Of a stretch of 64,000 nucleotides of DNA, positions 56,702 through 64,000 are shown piece after piece. The notes beneath the pieces are model-generated. The model saw only the letters and a list, made by a program, of their open reading frames with translations. It was not told where the DNA came from and ran no database searches. The translations under genes were made by a program, and so were the position numbers. The stretch is from Arthrobacter_N sp051262515. Lineage in GTDB: Bacteria > Actinomycetota > Actinomycetes > Actinomycetales > Micrococcaceae. The stretch spans positions 1-64,000 of the forward strand of contig NZ_JBIMER010000008.1 of the NCBI RefSeq assembly GCF_051262515.1, read 5' to 3'. The first letter of the stretch is position 1, and every line of letters starts with the position of its first letter.

Positions 56702-59413
56702 ATGAGCACGTCCGCCCTCACCCGCCCCGCGTCGGCAACCGTCGCACCCTTGGCCACCGCCGCGTCCCCGGGCCCCACCGAGCCGCCGCCCGCCACGCTC
56801 CGCGGAGTCCCCTTCGCGCAGCGCCTGGCGCACTTCGGCGCGCGCGCCGCCGTCGTGCTCCCGGACCGTACGGTGGACTACACGGAGCTCGCCCGACAGG
56901 TCGACGACGTGGCCGCGCGCCTGGGTCCGGATCCGCGGCTCGCGGTGCTCGCGGCGGACAACACGCTGGGCTCGCTAGTCGCGTATCTGGCGTGCCTCGC
57001 CACGGGACACCCGCTCGCCGTCGTCCCCGCGGACAAGCCCGAGACCCTCGAGGCGCTGGTCGCGGCCTACGCCCCGGACGTGGTCCTGCGCGGCGGCGGC
57101 GAAGCCACTCTGATCGAGGCACGGCACCCCGGGTCGGCACACGACCGGCACCCGGAGCTCGCCTTGCTCATGAGCACGTCCGGTTCGACGGGCTCACCGA
57201 AGCTGGTGCGCCTCTCCGCCGCGAACGTGCAGGCCAACGCGGAATCCATCGCCGAATACCTGCGCATCGGCCCCGGCGACCGCGCCGCCACCACGCTGCC
57301 GCTGTCCTACTGCTACGGTCTCTCGGTGGTCAATAGCCACCTCCTTCGTGGCGCGTCGCTCGTGCTCACCGAACTGTCCGTCGTGGACCCGTGCTTCTGG
57401 GAGGCGTTCCGGGCTGCGGGCGCCACGTCCTTCGCCGCCGTGCCGTACACGTTCGAGCTGCTGGAGCGCGTCGGGTTCGGGGCCATGGACCTGCCATCGC
57501 TGCGCTGTGTCACCCAGGCCGGGGGGCGGCTAGCGCCGGAGGTGGTGCGCCGGTACGCGCGCCTGGGCGCAGCCGACGGCTGGGAACTTTTCGTCATGTA
57601 CGGGCAGACGGAGGCGACGGCGCGCATGGCGTACCTGCCACCACAGCTGGCCGCGGAGCGCCCCGACGCCATCGGCGTTCCGGTGCCGGGAGGGACCTTC
57701 CGGATCGAACCGGTGGACGGGCTGGAGGACGGCGAGCTGGTCTACAGCGGCCCCAACACGATGCTCGGCTACGCCGAATCCCCGGCGGACCTCGCCCTCG
57801 GCCGGGTCGTCGACGAGCTGCGGACCGGAGACCTGGCGCGCCTGGGCGACGACGGCCTCTACCGGATCGTCGGGCGGCGGAGCCGTTTCGTCAAGATCGT
57901 CGGGCTGCGGGTGGACTTGGGCCGGGTCGAGGCACTCCTGGCGGATCTGGGCGTGGACGCCGCCGCCACCGGCGCGGACGAACGGCTCGTCGTGGCCGCC
58001 GCCGGGGAGCATGACGGCGGCCTGCTCGCCAAGGACCTCGCCGGGCGGCTGGGGTTGCCCCGCCGTTCGGTCGCCGTGCATCCGGTCGTTGATCTTCCCC
58101 GGCTGTCGAACGGCAAGATCGACTACCCGGCGGTGCGGGCGCTGGACGCGCCCTTGTCCGCCCGCCCATGGTCGGCGGGCCCGTCCGACGCCGGATTCGG
58201 CTCCCGAGGCGGAGGTCCGGCGGCGCTCGGCCCAGCGGGCCCCGCTGCCGTCGCGTCCGGCCCCGAGGACGTCCGGTCCGTCTTCGCCGACACGCTCGAC
58301 GTCGATCCACACTCTGTCAAGGACGGCGACTCGTTCGTCTCACTCGGGGGCGACTCGCTTTCCTACGTCGCCGCGTCCATCCGTCTCGAGCAGTTGCTGG
58401 GACACCTACCCGCGGATTGGCACGTCACTCCCGTCTCGCGCTTGGTACCGCTGTCGGCCCCGCCGGTGCCCGGGCGCCACCGGAACAGCGACATCGGTTC
58501 CGCGGCCGCCCGGGCGCTGCGGATGGCTCCCCTGGAATCCGGGATTGCGCTTCGGGCGGTCGCCATTGTGGCCATCGTTTCCTCGCACGTCGGCCTCTTG
58601 GATTTCCAGGGCACAGCACACGTGCTGATGGCCCTGTGCGGGTTCAATTTCGCGAGGTTCCACTTGGCCGGCGGCCGGCTGCCGCGACTGCGCCGGCAAC
58701 TGGTCAGCCTGGCACGGATCGTCGTCCCGAGTGTCGCGTTCATCGGTGTTGCGGTGCTCGTCTCCCCGGACAAATACGAGTGGTACAACGTGGCGCTGCT
58801 CAACGCGTTCCTCGGGCCCACATCGATCGGCAACACCTGGAACTTCTGGTTCATCGAGCTCCTGGTGTACATCCTCGTGTGCATGGCGGCGCTGCTCGCG
58901 GTGCCGTGGGTCGATCGGACGGAGTGGCGGTTCCCGTTCGCGGTTCCGGTGGGGCTCCTGGCCATCGGGCTGGTCCCGCGATTCGGCATCCTGGACGTCC
59001 CCGCCCCGCACACCATGCCGGTGCTGTGGCTCTTCGCTTTGGGTTGGGCTGCGGCCCGGGCCCGGACCTTGCGGCACCGGCTCCTGCTCACTGCCATCGC
59101 CGCGGCCAGCACACCCAACTTCTTCGCGGACGACCCCTCCCGGAACGCCGTGATCCTCGCCGGAATCCTGGTCATGGTCTGGGTCCCCGTCTTCCATTTG
59201 CCCGCACTCCTCCACCGGCCGATCGGCGTGCTTGCGATGGCGTCCGTCTACGCCTATCTGGCGCACTGGCTGATCTATCCGCCGCTCGTGCACCATGGTG
59301 CGGCGTTGGCCGTCGCGGCGTCGCTGGTCGGAGGCATCGCGTATTGGGCAGTCTCATCGCGTGCGATGCGCCGTCTCGAGAGATTTGCCGCGCGGGCGCG
59401 GCCCACGGCCTGA
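56702..59413 (+). CDS. Adenylation-carrier-membrane acyltransferase fusion protein
   Basis: 903 aa. An AMP-forming adenylation domain (about 30-500: LLMSTSGSTGSPKLVRLS, FVMYGQTEATARM, ELRTGDLARLG, LSNGKIDYPAVR with the A10 Lys), a peptidyl-carrier domain (FVSLGGDSLSYV, phosphopantetheine Ser552), then about 10 membrane helices (610-885) of acyltransferase-3 type with YAYLAHWLIYPPLVHHG. It looks like a self-contained system that activates an acid or amino acid, holds it as thioester and hands it to something across the membrane, comparable to the separate Dlt proteins. Substrate and acceptor unknown. Stands alone, no phosphopantetheinyl transferase nearby. Confidence 0.8.
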   Translation: MSTSALTRPASATVAPLATAASPGPTEPPPATLRGVPFAQRLAHFGARAAVVLPDRTVDYTELARQVDDVAARLGPDPRLAVLAADNTLGSLVAYLACLATGHPLAVVPADKPETLEALVAAYAPDVVLRGGGEATLIEARHPGSAHDRHPELALLMSTSGSTGSPKLVRLSAANVQANAESIAEYLRIGPGDRAATTLPLSYCYGLSVVNSHLLRGASLVLTELSVVDPCFWEAFRAAGATSFAAVPYTFELLERVGFGAMDLPSLRCVTQAGGRLAPEVVRRYARLGAADGWELFVMYGQTEATARMAYLPPQLAAERPDAIGVPVPGGTFRIEPVDGLEDGELVYSGPNTMLGYAESPADLALGRVVDELRTGDLARLGDDGLYRIVGRRSRFVKIVGLRVDLGRVEALLADLGVDAAATGADERLVVAAAGEHDGGLLAKDLAGRLGLPRRSVAVHPVVDLPRLSNGKIDYPAVRALDAPLSARPWSAGPSDAGFGSRGGGPAALGPAGPAAVASGPEDVRSVFADTLDVDPHSVKDGDSFVSLGGDSLSYVAASIRLEQLLGHLPADWHVTPVSRLVPLSAPPVPGRHRNSDIGSAAARALRMAPLESGIALRAVAIVAIVSSHVGLLDFQGTAHVLMALCGFNFARFHLAGGRLPRLRRQLVSLARIVVPSVAFIGVAVLVSPDKYEWYNVALLNAFLGPTSIGNTWNFWFIELLVYILVCMAALLAVPWVDRTEWRFPFAVPVGLLAIGLVPRFGILDVPAPHTMPVLWLFALGWAAARARTLRHRLLLTAIAAASTPNFFADDPSRNAVILAGILVMVWVPVFHLPALLHRPIGVLAMASVYAYLAHWLIYPPLVHHGAALAVAASLVGGIAYWAVSSRAMRRLERFAARARPTA

Positions 59414-59445
59414 CGGTCGCGCCCGCGGTGTGTCAGGATGGGCGC

Positions 59446-59850
59446 ATGTTCAGCTTCATAGTCCGCGTCATCGTCAACGCCCTCGCTCTGGCCGCGGCAG
59501 CGTGGCTCCTGCCCGGCATCACCGTCGGGTCCGAAGCCACCGCCGAAGCCACGGGAAACGACACGGCCGGGATCATCCTCGCGTACCTCTTCGTCGGGTT
59601 GATCTTCGGACTCGTGAACGCGGTGGTGCGGCCGATCATCGGCTTCCTGTCCCTGCCGATCACGTGCCTGACGCTGGGCCTGTTCGCGATCGTCATCAAC
59701 GCGGGCATGCTGATGCTGACCTCGTGGATCGCCGATTTCACCCCGATCGGCTTCAACGTGGCGAGCTTCTTCTGGGACGCCATCCTGGGATCGATCATCA
59801 TCAGCGTCGTCTCCGCGGTCATCGGCTGGGTGGTCCCTGGCCGCGACTAG
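59446..59850 (+). CDS. Phage-holin-4-like (YvlD family) membrane protein
   Basis: 134 aa, four membrane helices. MFSFIVRVIVNALALAAAAW, LFVGLIFGLVNAVVRPIIGF, LSLPITCLTLGLFAIVINAG, and a final AILGSIIISVVSAVIGWVV are the standard pattern of this family, common in actinobacterial genomes and probably not a phage holin. CAGGATGGGCGC precedes the ATG. Its last 32 bp overlap the convergent hydrolase gene. Role unknown. Confidence 0.82.
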   Translation: MFSFIVRVIVNALALAAAAWLLPGITVGSEATAEATGNDTAGIILAYLFVGLIFGLVNAVVRPIIGFLSLPITCLTLGLFAIVINAGMLMLTSWIADFTPIGFNVASFFWDAILGSIIISVVSAVIGWVVPGRD

Positions 59851-61240
59851 TGCCTCGGCGCCGGCCGGGGGCGCCGCCGTTGGGGACTCCGCCGACCGGG
59901 GCGCGCCCGAGGCGAACGGTGTGCACGGTGGCCACAGCCGCTCCGGCGAACACCGTTCCGAGGGCCGCCCGCGCCTCCACCACCGCAGGGTCCTCCGAGT
60001 CCGCCAGCGCACCTGTTTGTTGGGCGTAGTTGCCCAGCCCGTGTGCCGCGCCGAAGCCGCCCGCCGCCCTGTCCGTCTCCGGAGCGTAACCGTCGAAGTA
60101 CACGGTGACCTGGTTGCGCCCGTTGGGATTCGTGGCTCCGTCCGTCCCCGGCACCGGGTCGTCCACGTGCTCGAGCTGCAGGCCGCGCACCTGCGAAGGC
60201 AGCGGGGTCCCGCCCACAGGCGATCCGGCGGTGACAACGTATTCGACGTCGTAGGCCCCGGAAACGCGCGGATCGACCGCGAGGTTCGCGGCGTGGATGC
60301 CGCCTTGGCTGTAGCCCGTGAGGACCAGCCGATCCCCCGGTTCTGCTCCGACAAGTTCCAGCGCCTCCAACGCCCCGGCGGCCACGTGCTGGCTCCCGAG
60401 TCCCATGCCCTCCACCACGCCACCCCCGTCCCACGGGTTGGTTCCCTCCGCGCCGGACTCCGACTGTGTTCCCGGCAGCGTCAGCACGTGCACCGTACCC
60501 CGATCGGTGGCGACGGTGGTCACCAGCATCGCGCCATGACCGGAACGCCCGGGTTCGGCATCCGCCTGGAGGGCCAGCAAGTCGTCCATGCCGCCCCGGA
60601 ACGGCACGCCCGAGCGCGAGGAATGTCCGCGGATCTCCAACGGCGCGACGCTCACCCACTCCAGGTCCGTGGCCACACCCGCGATCCGCGGGTAGAGCCG
60701 CTCCGCCACGGTGGTCTCGAACAACCCCCCGTGCGCCCGGTCGCGCAGCTTGCCGAACTGCGCAGCGACGGGATACGAGGCGGGGAACAGAATCGGCAGG
60801 ATCGTGCCGACGAGCGCCGGCGACTGGTTGATGAGGTCCTCGGTCGTCGCGGTCCTGGGCCGGAATCCGTTGGTCTGCAGGTCGTGCGCCAGGATCAGCG
60901 GGAGCACGGCGGCGCGGGCCTCGTTGACCAGGCGGCGCACCCGCTGTTCGGTCTCCTCGTAGACCACGCGGCTCCGCTCGACGGCCTCGCCCAGGATGCC
61001 GGCCTGCGCCTGGGCGCCGCGGACCAGCAGCGATGCCCGCCGGAGCTGCCATTCCGCCGTCGCCGCCAAGGCGGCGTCCTCCGATGCCGCCAGCATCGCC
61101 AGGGACAGGAGCGAACCGTCGAGGCAGCCCGCGGCCTCGCCCAAGTCCGACGCCGTGCGGCCCAGAAACGTCCGCGCGCGCTCGAGCTCCGCCAGGCTGA
61201 AGTCCGCGCTGGCGACTCCGCCGCTGCTTCGGGCACTCAT
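59819..61240 (-). CDS. Alpha/beta-hydrolase with N-terminal ESX-like helical domain
   Basis: 473 aa. Residues 1-110 form alpha-helices like a WXG100/ESX substrate (LAELERARTFLGRTASDLGE, then REYET-type charged helices), and the C-terminal 230 residues form a hydrolase with the nucleophile Ser in LTGYSQGGIHAANLA and a His near the end. Upstream neighbour is a small ESX-like protein that overlaps by ATGA, so the two work as a pair, perhaps a secreted lipase/esterase with its partner. No ESX ATPase or EccC gene is here. The tail GRRRGTSRGQGPPSR is basic. Confidence 0.7.
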   Translation of the reverse strand: MSARSSGGVASADFSLAELERARTFLGRTASDLGEAAGCLDGSLLSLAMLAASEDAALAATAEWQLRRASLLVRGAQAQAGILGEAVERSRVVYEETEQRVRRLVNEARAAVLPLILAHDLQTNGFRPRTATTEDLINQSPALVGTILPILFPASYPVAAQFGKLRDRAHGGLFETTVAERLYPRIAGVATDLEWVSVAPLEIRGHSSRSGVPFRGGMDDLLALQADAEPGRSGHGAMLVTTVATDRGTVHVLTLPGTQSESGAEGTNPWDGGGVVEGMGLGSQHVAAGALEALELVGAEPGDRLVLTGYSQGGIHAANLAVDPRVSGAYDVEYVVTAGSPVGGTPLPSQVRGLQLEHVDDPVPGTDGATNPNGRNQVTVYFDGYAPETDRAAGGFGAAHGLGNYAQQTGALADSEDPAVVEARAALGTVFAGAAVATVHTVRLGRAPVGGVPNGGAPGRRRGTSRGQGPPSR

Positions 61241-61599
61241 CGGGGTCCTGCCCCTCCCCATTCCGGCAACCCCATGCCCGGCAACAACGGCCTGGTGGCC
61301 GATTCGACCACCTGTTCGGCCGCCGCCGTCAACGCCAGATTGCGCAGGCTCCGGAGGGCAGCCGCCAAGACCCGCGCCTGTTGAACGTCATGCCGGGCCC
61401 CGTCCACGCTGCCGGACAGGAGCAGCAGCTCCGCTTGCAGCAGGGCCAGCTGCCGGTGGAATGCCACGCCCGCCGGGGAGACCCAGTCCAGCCCGTGCAG
61501 CTCCCCGAGGCTCCGCCGGGCGGCGGCAACGTACTCGTCCGCCTGCAGGGCGCGCCGCTCCATGTCCTCCCAGACCATGTCGTTCCATTCCCCGCCCAT
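61237..61599 (-). CDS. WXG100/ESX-like small helical protein
   Basis: 120 aa. Helical hairpin with WVSPAGVAFHRQLALLQAEL at the turn (W-x-S-P-A-G, as in ESX substrates of Micrococcales), flanked by MGGEWNDMVWEDMERR and a tail GMGLPEWGGAGPR. The stop overlaps the start of the hydrolase gene by ATGA. Probably secreted with or folded onto the hydrolase. No signal peptide. Start chosen at the ATG with no strong RBS; upstream frames are not protein-like and run towards purB. Confidence 0.6.
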   Translation of the reverse strand: MGGEWNDMVWEDMERRALQADEYVAAARRSLGELHGLDWVSPAGVAFHRQLALLQAELLLLSGSVDGARHDVQQARVLAAALRSLRNLALTAAAEQVVESATRPLLPGMGLPEWGGAGPR

Positions 61600-61771
61600 T
61601 GCCCTTGCCCGCCCCTCCGTCGGCCGTTCGAACCGGTCATCCCACGCTAGAAGGCCACGGACCGCCGCACTCGGCGACCACCCGAAATGTGGATCGCGCC
61701 ATCCGGGGCGGTCGTGTGGAGGGCATGACACCGACTCTCGACGACGCCGCGGATCGTGGAAGAATGGCCGC

Positions 61772-63178
61772 ATGGCTGATTCCGCGCGCACTTCCCTCGC
61801 TTCCGAACCCCTCGCCCTTGGCGCCCTCGACGGGCGCTACCGCGCCGCCGTCGCACCGTTGGTCGACTACCTGTCCGAGGCGGCCCTGAACCGGGACCGG
61901 GTGCATGTGGAGGTCGAGTGGTTCATCCACCTGACCGGCCAGTCCGTGCTGCCCGGCACGGAGCCGCTGACCACCGAACAGGTCGAGGGACTGCGCCGGA
62001 TCGCCACCGACTTCGACGCCGCATCCGTCGCCGAACTCGCCGAGATCGAGGCCGTCACCGTCCACGACGTCAAGGCCGTGGAATACTATATCGGGCGTCG
62101 ACTCGGAGGCCTCGGGCTCGAGCACCTGACCCCGCTGGTGCACTTCGGATGCACCTCCGAGGACATCAACAACCTCTCCTACGCCGTCGGCGTCCAGGGC
62201 GCCGTCGAGGACGTCTGGCTGCCGGCCGCGCGCACGCTCGTGGAACAGATCGCGGCGATGGCCGGGTCCACCCGCGAGATCCCGATGTTATCCCGCACCC
62301 ACGGACAGCCGGCCACGCCGACGACCCTCGGCAAAGAGCTCGCCGTCGTCGCGTGGCGTCTGGGCCGCCAGCTGGACCGCATCGCCCGAACGGAGTTCCT
62401 GGGCAAGATCAACGGCGCCACGGGCACGTACGCCGCGCACTATGCGTCGGTGCCGTCGGCGGACTGGCAGGAGGTCGCCCGCACGTTCGTCGAGGGGCTC
62501 GGGCTTTCCTGGAACCCGCTGACGACGCAGATCGAGTCGCACGACTGGCAGGCCGAACTGTATGCCGACGTCGCCCGGTTCAACCGCATCCTCCACAACT
62601 TCTGCACGGACGTGTGGAGCTACATCTCGATCGGCTACTTCGCGCAGATCCCGGTGGCCGGTGCCACCGGTTCCTCGACGATGCCGCACAAGATCAACCC
62701 GATCCGCTTCGAGAACGCCGAGGCCAACCTCGAGATCTCCAACGGCCTGCTGGACACGCTGGGCGCGACGCTGGTGACCAGCCGGTGGCAGCGCGACCTC
62801 ACCGACTCCTCCTCTCAGCGCAACATCGGCACCGCGTTCGGCCACTCACTGCTGGCGATCTCCAACGTCGCCAAGGGACTGGACCGCCTGGACGTCGCCT
62901 CGCAGGTGCTCGCCGAGGACCTCGACCAGAACTGGGAGGTGCTCGGCGAGGCCATCCAGATGGTCATGCGCGCCGAGGCCGTCGCAGGCGTCGAGGGCAT
63001 GGAGAACCCGTACGAGCGGCTCAAGGACCTTACGCGAGGGCACCGGGTCGACGCCGCGCGGATGAAGGAGTTCGTCGGGGGACTCGGGCTCTCCGATGGC
63101 GCGCGCGAGCGCCTGCTGCGGTTGACCCCCGCCACGTACCACGGCATCGCGCCGGACCTGGTCGACCACCTGAAGTAG
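61772..63178 (+). CDS. purB: Adenylosuccinate lyase
   Basis: 468 aa. ALGALDGRYRAAVAPLVDYL opens the protein, HFGCTSEDINNLSYA and SRTHGQPATPTTLGKEL carry the catalytic His, and the fumarase-superfamily signature reads GSSTMPHKINPIRFE with the active-site Ser. It cleaves adenylosuccinate and SAICAR in purine synthesis. This is the longer E. coli-like form. GGAAGAATGGCC precedes the ATG. Divergent from the ESX-like gene (173 bp between); followed by a FUSC-type exporter gene. Confidence 0.95.
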   Translation: MADSARTSLASEPLALGALDGRYRAAVAPLVDYLSEAALNRDRVHVEVEWFIHLTGQSVLPGTEPLTTEQVEGLRRIATDFDAASVAELAEIEAVTVHDVKAVEYYIGRRLGGLGLEHLTPLVHFGCTSEDINNLSYAVGVQGAVEDVWLPAARTLVEQIAAMAGSTREIPMLSRTHGQPATPTTLGKELAVVAWRLGRQLDRIARTEFLGKINGATGTYAAHYASVPSADWQEVARTFVEGLGLSWNPLTTQIESHDWQAELYADVARFNRILHNFCTDVWSYISIGYFAQIPVAGATGSSTMPHKINPIRFENAEANLEISNGLLDTLGATLVTSRWQRDLTDSSSQRNIGTAFGHSLLAISNVAKGLDRLDVASQVLAEDLDQNWEVLGEAIQMVMRAEAVAGVEGMENPYERLKDLTRGHRVDAARMKEFVGGLGLSDGARERLLRLTPATYHGIAPDLVDHLK

Positions 63179-63227
63179 CGCATCCCAGGAGTTGTCTGCG
63201 CGGGACGCCGGTGACACAGTGGGCCGA

Positions 63228-64000
63228 ATGAAGATCTCCGAACGCATGCGCCACGCGATGGGCGAACGCACCCTGCTGGCCGGCAAGGTGGCCCTGGCCG
63301 CGGGTACCGCTTGGGTTCTGGCGCCGTTCATGCCGGGCGTGGCCGCGGAGTTCCCGTACTACGCCCCCCTCGGCGCGGTCATCACCATGCACCCGACCTT
63401 CGTGCATTCGTTCCGGGTTGGTCTCGAGACCCTGCTGGGCATCGTATTGGGAATCCTTCTGGCGGGGGCGTTCGTCCTGCTTTCCGTGCCCCCGCTGGCC
63501 GGAATCATGTTGGTCACGGGCGTCGGGGTCTTGCTCGGCGGGCTTCCCCGCGTGGGCGCCGGTCGCGACTACCTTCCCATCTCCGCCCTGTTTGTGCTGG
63601 TGCTCGGTGGCGGCGACGCCGACGGCTACTCTTTTGGATACCTCGTCCAGATGGGGCTCGGGATACTGGTGGGGATAACGGTGAACTTCGTCGTGTTTCC
63701 GCCACTCCGCACGGCGACGGCAACGTTGGATCTGGAGCAGTTCCGGCAACGGCTGGCACGCGACCTGGACGCCATCGCCGACGACGTCGGCGACCGATGG
63801 CCGCCCGATGTGGACGTGTGGCACCAAAGGGCACAGGCCCTGCTCGACGACTCGCGACGTGTTCGGGCGGGACTGGACCTTGGCGGCGAGAGCGCCCGGG
63901 GGAATCCGCGGGCCAAGCTACTCGGCATCGACCAGAGCGACGACTACGTCACCATGAACGCCTTGGACAGCGTCTCCTTCCAGGTGCACGACCTCACGGA
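63228..64000 (+). CDS. FUSC / aromatic acid exporter family protein, 5' part
   Basis: Open from the ATG to the window edge, at least 257 residues, so the C-terminus is missing. Begins MKISERMRHAMGERTLLAGK, followed by about six membrane helices (LAAGTAWVLAPFMPG, GAVITMHPTFVHSFRVGLE, LLGIVLGILLAGAFVLLSV, GLGILVGITVNFVVFPPLR), then a cytoplasmic helical region with DLEQFRQRLARDLDAIADDV. That is the N-terminal half of the aromatic-acid exporter (ArAE/FUSC) family in Gram-positives. It may export toxic aromatic acids. GCCGA lies just before the ATG; no strong RBS. Confidence 0.75.
   Translation, partial: MKISERMRHAMGERTLLAGKVALAAGTAWVLAPFMPGVAAEFPYYAPLGAVITMHPTFVHSFRVGLETLLGIVLGILLAGAFVLLSVPPLAGIMLVTGVGVLLGGLPRVGAGRDYLPISALFVLVLGGGDADGYSFGYLVQMGLGILVGITVNFVVFPPLRTATATLDLEQFRQRLARDLDAIADDVGDRWPPDVDVWHQRAQALLDDSRRVRAGLDLGGESARGNPRAKLLGIDQSDDYVTMNALDSVSFQVHDLT

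Noticed and set aside
59446..59850. Phage holin from a prophage
   Set aside because: The family name is misleading; such membrane proteins are common chromosomal genes, and no other phage gene is nearby.
1..64000. CRISPR arrays, tRNA, rRNA or insertion sequences
   Set aside because: I looked for regularly spaced repeats, cloverleaf-like CCA-end segments, rRNA core motifs and transposase domains on both strands and saw none.

Overview
High-GC actinobacterial chromosome, most likely from the Micrococcaceae (Arthrobacter-like). Clues are the strong third-position GC bias, frequent GTG starts and ATGA/GTGA stop-start overlaps, several candidate leaderless mRNAs, and actinobacterial hallmarks such as RNase J, a DUF503 protein, a peptidyl-tRNA hydrolase II-like protein, CIRCE plus HAIR heat-shock operators and a Pat-type aminotransferase beside a bkd/pdh operon. 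The taxonomic call is inference from gene style; no rRNA or tRNA gene was recognised.

Layout. 0-5.5 kb: a LacI-regulated carbohydrate ABC importer with a clan GH-J-like glycosidase. 5.6-12 kb: an eroded accessory zone with a TM2 protein, a truncated secreted-type gene, a 3' scrap of a type I restriction hsdR, an Xre/Fic toxin-antitoxin-like pair, an endonuclease/exonuclease/phosphatase (EEP) gene and a scrap of a second one, and a glutaryl-CoA dehydrogenase with two internal in-frame deletions. 12-21 kb: a secreted subtilase, a PTH2-like protein, and a lactate regulon (lutABC divergent from an L-lactate permease with its FCD/GntR regulator) sharing a three-copy TGGTCnGACCA operator. 21-25.5 kb: Hsp20 with both HAIR and CIRCE sites, FAH-family and CitE-like enzymes, CspA, DUF503 and a Gmad2 protein. 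25.5-31 kb: choline uptake and oxidation to glycine betaine (betT-betB-betA). 31-42 kb: malic enzyme, GH1 beta-glucosidase, a GerMN-type lipoprotein, a MocR-type aminotransferase, RNase J, Nudix, an HxlR/oxidoreductase pair, flavin reductase and Idi. 42-46 kb: catechol ortho-cleavage (catA, catC, catB and a LysR regulator in the same transcription unit). 46-51 kb: E1alpha-E1beta-E2 of a 2-oxo acid dehydrogenase and an aromatic/histidinol-phosphate aminotransferase. 51-56.6 kb: nitrate assimilation (transporter, molybdenum reductase, FAD/2Fe-2S electron-transfer subunit). 56.7-64 kb: an adenylation-carrier-membrane acyltransferase megaprotein, a holin-like membrane protein, an ESX-like/alpha-beta-hydrolase pair, purB, and the start of a FUSC-type exporter.

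Structure beyond genes. Two families of intergenic palindromic repeats are visible. Family A (core TTTCGACGAAGGTAGATGTC) has six copies, all between 5.4 and 21 kb, built as nested inverted arms; copies 2/3 and 4/5 are mirror images that bracket gene blocks. Family B (GCCGGCGCCACATTG and its complement about 100-130 bp away) has three intergenic copies between 31 and 41 kb, and a fourth, coding match lies inside a flavin reductase gene. A perfect 38-bp palindrome lies just upstream of the E1alpha gene. The clustering of family A with deletion scars suggests a region shaped by repeat-associated deletion; that link is inference.
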